Of a DNA stretch of 64,000 nucleotides, positions 60,392-64,000 are shown in pieces. The DNA is from Ga0077527 sp964433345 (GTDB taxonomy: Bacteria > Pseudomonadota > Gammaproteobacteria > Burkholderiales > SG8-41). Both the position numbers and the translations under genes were made by a program. How positions within the stretch are numbered: the first letter of the stretch is position 1; each line of letters starts with the position of its first letter. The notes below the pieces were generated by a model that was not told the DNA's origin, made no database searches, and saw nothing but the letters and a program-made list of their open reading frames with translations. The stretch covers positions 124,001 through 188,000 of the forward strand of contig CAYSQJ010000004.1 of the NCBI GenBank assembly GCA_964433345.1, read 5' to 3'.

Positions 60392-60419
60392 TTTACATAC
60401 AGACATGAATGTATGTAAA
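60392..60419. promoter_or_regulatory. AcrR-type operator
   Basis: A 28-base palindrome with perfect 10-base arms, TTTACATACA (60392-60401) and TGTATGTAAA (60410-60419), and an 8-base centre. The inner 24 bases match the well-known E. coli acrAB operator at 20 positions, as I recall that sequence. It lies between the divergent adaptor and regulator genes and should repress both. Confidence 0.85.
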
Positions 60420-60471
60420 GTGCAGTTTCATGACAAAAGGCCGGCGACGGCCCCCAGACTCCGGGAGACAC

Positions 60472-61179
60472 ATGGTCAGGCGCACCAAGGACGAAGCAGT
60501 CGAGACCCGCAACCAGATTCTTGATGCGGCAGAGAGGGTATTCAGCGCCCGTGGCGTGTCACGCACCTCGCTGACGGACATTGCCAAGGCTGCGTCGGTG
60601 ACACGCGGCGCCATCTACTGGCATTTCAAGGACAAGGCTGACCTGTTCTGCGAGATGGTGGCGCGGGTCACCATGCCGATGGAGGACGCACCCTGCCAGA
60701 TCGATCCCGGCAAGGAAGAGGATCCGCTGGGCAGCATACGCAGCATGCTGACGGGCATACTGCAGCGCACTTCGGGCGATGCCCAGGCACGCCGGGTGTT
60801 TCACATCGTGTTCAACAAATGCGAATACGTCGACGAGATGCGGCAGGTCTGGCAGCGTTTTCGAGAGATGCAGGCGGGTTGCCTGCAGCGACTGGAACTG
60901 GGGCTGGCGGCCGCCGTGGAGCAGGGGCAGCTGCCACCGAAGCTGGATGCGCGCCAGACGGCGATCGGTCTGCATGCGCTGCTCAACGGCCTGATCAGCA
61001 AGTGGGTCATGGATCCCGATCATGCGCCGTCGAGAATCGACGCCGATGGCATCATCGATGTGTTTCTGGAAGGGCTGCGCGCAGCTCCTGCGGTTCCCGC
61101 CCGGAAGGTGAAACGGGCTCCGTCGCGGCAACGCGGAGCCCGGGCTGCAGCAACAGCGCCGCGTCGCCGCCGCGCCTGA
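60472..61179 (+). CDS. acrR: TetR-family repressor of the efflux operon (AcrR/TtgR type)
   Basis: 235 residues. The TetR helix-turn-helix (R-N-Q-I-L-D-A-A-E-R-V-F near 14-25; T-R-G-A-I-Y-W-H-F-K-D-K-A near 44-56) is of the AcrR/TtgR subgroup. The ligand domain is followed by an Arg/Ala-rich tail. ATG 60472 (M-V-R-R-T-K) is preferred over an upstream ATG at 60430. It probably releases the operator on binding drugs. Confidence 0.9.
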   Translation: MVRRTKDEAVETRNQILDAAERVFSARGVSRTSLTDIAKAASVTRGAIYWHFKDKADLFCEMVARVTMPMEDAPCQIDPGKEEDPLGSIRSMLTGILQRTSGDAQARRVFHIVFNKCEYVDEMRQVWQRFREMQAGCLQRLELGLAAAVEQGQLPPKLDARQTAIGLHALLNGLISKWVMDPDHAPSRIDADGIIDVFLEGLRAAPAVPARKVKRAPSRQRGARAAATAPRRRRA

Positions 61180-61189
61180 GCCGGTCCGT

Positions 61190-63871
61190 TCAGGACTCCC
61201 AGGGAGCCTCGGCCGTCGCGGCAATCCCGTAGCGCTGAATGGCCCCGGTCACCGCTTCACGATGGATGCCGCCATCGTCAGCCAGTGCCGACAGCGCTGC
61301 TATGACGATGTGCTGTCGGTCGACTTCAAAGAAGCGGCGCAGGTTTTCGCGGGAGTCGCTGCGCCCGTAGCCGTCGGTGCCGAGCGCGACGTAGCGCCGC
61401 GGCACGTATGCGCGGATCAGATCGGGCACGGCACTGACATGGTCGGAGGCGGCGATGACAGGCCCGGCCTGCGCGGCCAGCGTGGCTTCCACATGCGGTT
61501 GACGCGGCCTTGTCTTCGGGTTGAGCCGGTTGTGGCGGGTGCAGGCCATGCCGTCACGGCGCAGCTCGCTCCAGCTGGTGACGCTCCAGACGTTGGCGGC
61601 GATGCCGAAATCCTGCTGCAGCAGCTCCGCCGCCGCGATGGACTCGCGCAGGATGGTGCCGCTGCCGAGCAGCTGCACGGCAGCGTCTGGTTTCCACTGC
61701 AGCAGGTACATGCCCTTGAGGATGCCGTCGCGCGCGCCCTCCGGCATCGCCGGCTGTGCGTAGTTCTCGTTCATCACGGTGATGTAGTAGAAGATGTCCT
61801 CCTGCGCCTCGAGCATGCGCCGCGTGCCGTCCTCGATGATCGTCGCCAGTTCGTAGCCATAGGCCGGATCCCAGGCGCGGCAGTTGGGTACCGTGGATGC
61901 GATCAGCTGCGAGGAACCGTCCTGGTGCTGCAGGCCTTCGCCGGAGAGCGTGGTGCGGCCGGCGGTGGCACCTATCAGGAAACCCCTGGAGCGGCAGTCT
62001 CCGGCCTGCCAGATCAGGTCGCCGACGCGCTGGAAGCCGAACATCGAATAGAAAATGTAGAAGGGCAGCATCGGCGTGCCGTGCACGCTGTAGCTGGTCG
62101 CTGCCGCGATCCATGACGACATCGCGCCGGCCTCGTTGATGCCCTCTTCGAGGATCTGACCGTCCTGCGCTTCCTTGTAATAGAGCAGCTCGTCGCGGTC
62201 CTCGGGCTCGTAGAGCTGGCCAAAGGGCGAATAGATCGCGACCTGGCGGAACAGCGACTGCATGCCGAAGGTGCGCGCCTCGTCGGCAACGATGGGCACG
62301 ATGTGCTTGCCGATCGCCGGATCCTTCAGCATCTGTGCCAGCATCTTGACGAAGCTCATGGTCGTCGACTCTTCGCGCGCGCCGGAACCTTCGGTGATGC
62401 GCGCGTAGGCTCCGATGGCCGGCGGCCCCAACCTCGGCGCGGTGGTGATGCGTGCCGGCAGGTAGCCGCCGAGAGCGGTGCGTCGCGCATGCAGGTAGCG
62501 CATCTCCGGGCTGTCGTCAGCGGGTTTCCAGAATTTCAGCGCCTTGACGTCGGCATCGGGTATCGGCAGCGCGAAGCGGTCGCGGAAGGCGAGCAGGGCG
62601 TCGTCCTCCATCTTCTTCTGCTGGTGCGCGCCCATCCTGCCCTGGCCCCAGTGGCCCATGCCGTAACCTTTCTTGGTCTGGGCGAGGATCACCGTCGGCC
62701 GGCCGCGGTGGTTCATTGCGGCGTGGTAGGCGGCGTAAATCTTCACCGGATCGTGGCCGCCGCGGCGCAGGCGGTCGATGTCCTCGTCCGACAGGTGCGA
62801 AACCAGTGCCTGCAGTTCGGGATCCTTGTTGAAGAAATGCTCGCGGTTGAAGCGGCCGTCGGTGGCGGCGTACTTCTGGAATTCACCATCGACCGTTTCG
62901 TGCAGGCGTTTGAGGATCACGTTGTCGGCATCGCGCGCGAACAGGGGATCCCACTCCGAGCCCCACAGCAGCTTGGTCACATGCCAGCCGGCGCCGGAGA
63001 ACAGACCTTCGAGTTCCTGGATCAGCGAGCCGTTGCCGCGCACCGGGCCGTCGAGCCGCTGCAGGTTGCAGTTGACGACGAAAATCAGGTTGTCGAGGCC
63101 TTCGCGCGAGGCCAGCGACAGGCCGGCCAGCGATTCCGGCTCGTCCATTTCGCCGTCGCCGACGAAAGCCCAGACCTTGCGCCCCGCGGTTTTCTGGATG
63201 CCGCGATGTTCGAGATAACGCATGAAGCGTGCTTGGTAGATCGCGTTGACCGGCCCGAGGCCCATCGAGGCGTTGGGAAACTGCCAGAAATCCGGCATCA
63301 GCCAGGGGTGGCAGTACGAAGAAAGTCCGCTGCCGGGGCCGCCGGTCTCGCGGCGGTAGTTGTCCAGTTGTGTCTCGGTGAGCCGGCCCTCCAGCCAGGC
63401 ACGGGCATAGATGCCGGGGGCGGCGTGAGGCTGGAAAAACACCGCATCGCCGTTCTGGCCGGCGCGGAAAAAATGGTTGAAGCCGACTTCGAACAGGTCG
63501 GCAATCGAGGCGTAGGTCGCGATGTGGCCGCCGAGTTCGGCGGCGCCGCGGTTGGCGCGCACCACCATCGCCAGCGCGTTCCAGCGCACCAGCGCAGAGA
63601 TGCGCGCCTCGATGTCGAGGTTGCCCGGAAACTGCGGCTGTTCGGCGAGCGCGATCGAATTGCAGTACGGGGTGTTCAGCACCGGCGGCATCGGCACCCG
63701 TCGCGCGCGCGCCTCGTCGAGCAGCTTGCGCAACAGGTAGGTCGCGCGTTCGCGGCCGCCGGATTCGATCAGCGAGTTGAAGGCGTCCAGCCACTCGCGG
63801 GTTTCGACGGGATCGGGGTCGGCGGGCATCACGCGCCAGAAGGCGGCGGCCAGTTCGGACAAATCGGTCAT
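61190..63871 (-). CDS. aceE: Pyruvate dehydrogenase E1 component, homodimeric type
   Basis: 893 residues, full length. The thiamine diphosphate motif is G-D-G-E-M-D-E-P then N-C-N-L-Q-R-L-D-G-P. The N-terminal region (E-T-R-E-W-L-D-A-F) and K-K-G-Y-G-M-G are typical of AceE. It decarboxylates pyruvate and acetylates the E2 lipoyl group. GGAGGAAAA precedes the ATG at 63871. No aceF is seen downstream: the next gene is the convergent acrR, ten bases away. Confidence 0.95.
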   Translation of the reverse strand: MTDLSELAAAFWRVMPADPDPVETREWLDAFNSLIESGGRERATYLLRKLLDEARARRVPMPPVLNTPYCNSIALAEQPQFPGNLDIEARISALVRWNALAMVVRANRGAAELGGHIATYASIADLFEVGFNHFFRAGQNGDAVFFQPHAAPGIYARAWLEGRLTETQLDNYRRETGGPGSGLSSYCHPWLMPDFWQFPNASMGLGPVNAIYQARFMRYLEHRGIQKTAGRKVWAFVGDGEMDEPESLAGLSLASREGLDNLIFVVNCNLQRLDGPVRGNGSLIQELEGLFSGAGWHVTKLLWGSEWDPLFARDADNVILKRLHETVDGEFQKYAATDGRFNREHFFNKDPELQALVSHLSDEDIDRLRRGGHDPVKIYAAYHAAMNHRGRPTVILAQTKKGYGMGHWGQGRMGAHQQKKMEDDALLAFRDRFALPIPDADVKALKFWKPADDSPEMRYLHARRTALGGYLPARITTAPRLGPPAIGAYARITEGSGAREESTTMSFVKMLAQMLKDPAIGKHIVPIVADEARTFGMQSLFRQVAIYSPFGQLYEPEDRDELLYYKEAQDGQILEEGINEAGAMSSWIAAATSYSVHGTPMLPFYIFYSMFGFQRVGDLIWQAGDCRSRGFLIGATAGRTTLSGEGLQHQDGSSQLIASTVPNCRAWDPAYGYELATIIEDGTRRMLEAQEDIFYYITVMNENYAQPAMPEGARDGILKGMYLLQWKPDAAVQLLGSGTILRESIAAAELLQQDFGIAANVWSVTSWSELRRDGMACTRHNRLNPKTRPRQPHVEATLAAQAGPVIAASDHVSAVPDLIRAYVPRRYVALGTDGYGRSDSRENLRRFFEVDRQHIVIAALSALADDGGIHREAVTGAIQRYGIAATAEAPWES

Positions 63872-64000
63872 CGGGGTTTTCCTCCGCGCGCGGGCTCGCG
63901 CGCCACACCCAGGATGCTAAGCGCAGGAGCGCGGCATGGGGTTTCGTATATGCTTGTTTTTAAACATTAATTAAGCATATAATGCTGAAAATTAACATTT
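63872..64000 (-). promoter_or_regulatory. aceE promoter region with overlapping palindromes
   Basis: The far end is AT-rich. TATATGCTT (63947-63955) and AAGCATATA (63973-63981) form a 9-base inverted repeat, and AGCAT-ATA-ATGCT (63974-63986) is a second palindrome overlapping the second arm. They suggest a regulator site on the aceE promoter; the window ends here. Confidence 0.4.

Noticed and set aside
1..64000. CRISPR arrays, tRNA or rRNA genes, prophage or intact insertion sequence
   Set aside because: Scanning by eye showed no regularly spaced repeats, no tRNA T-loop consensus and no transposase or integrase motifs. A computed search could still find a divergent case.

Overview
The window comes from a GC-rich, Gram-negative, probably betaproteobacterial heterotroph. 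The pointers are a phasin, a TRAP transporter, CaiB-type CoA transferase, a homodimeric pyruvate dehydrogenase E1, GluQRS, glutathione-dependent formaldehyde dehydrogenase and two RND efflux systems. No tRNA, rRNA, CRISPR array, intact insertion sequence or phage gene was seen. The gene density and codon style are those of chromosomal housekeeping and accessory metabolism. The lineage assignment is inference from gene content only.

Layout. 165-7416 is one tightly overlapping Mrp-type cation/H+ antiporter operon with three ND5-like subunits and no full-length MrpA. 7677-16807 is a catabolic run: TRAP transporter (dctP, hairpin, dctQ, dctM with a large insert), amidase, 2-hydroxyacid dehydrogenase, AEC exporter, beta-hydroxyacid dehydrogenase and CoA-ester lyase. 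16887-19366 holds a CBS protein, a CinA/MoeA-like protein, a phasin and a HIT protein. 19367-21627 is a two-component system resembling the one that accompanies proteobacterial dedicated sortases, but no sortase is visible. 22233-24889 is a Gfo/Idh oxidoreductase divergent from a GntR regulator and a TauE-type permease. 24893-33287 has a CHASE-GGDEF cyclase, quinone reductase, patatin lipoprotein, CoA transferase, a coupled SbtA-SbtB bicarbonate pair, GluQRS and FrmA. 33398-33866 is a RelBE-type toxin-antitoxin pair, followed by SelO.

35428-41685 looks like a phosphate-starvation block. btaA-btaB-plcP (betaine lipid synthesis plus a phospholipase C-type phosphoesterase) lies near a PhoX-family phosphatase, and both promoters carry PhoB-box-like 7-4-7 direct repeats. 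pabB lies between them. 41869-42418 is a truncated thioredoxin copy next to an intact one. 43773-47947 and 54440-61179 are two RND efflux loci; the second has an acrR regulator and an operator very like the AcrR operator of E. coli. 47952-51161 is a LysR/pirin/FMN reductase/extradiol dioxygenase divergon. 51220-52158 encodes a DedA-rhodanese fusion with an in-frame TGA beside the rhodanese active-site Cys. The window ends with aceE on the minus strand.

Two things stand out as not explained by ordinary annotation. The first is a dispersed family of about 35-bp, very AT-rich repeats (seven copies), mostly starting within a few bases of a stop codon; one copy supplies the start of a lipoprotein gene. 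The second is the in-frame TGA of the DedA-rhodanese gene, where coding continues for 43 well-conserved residues after the stop.
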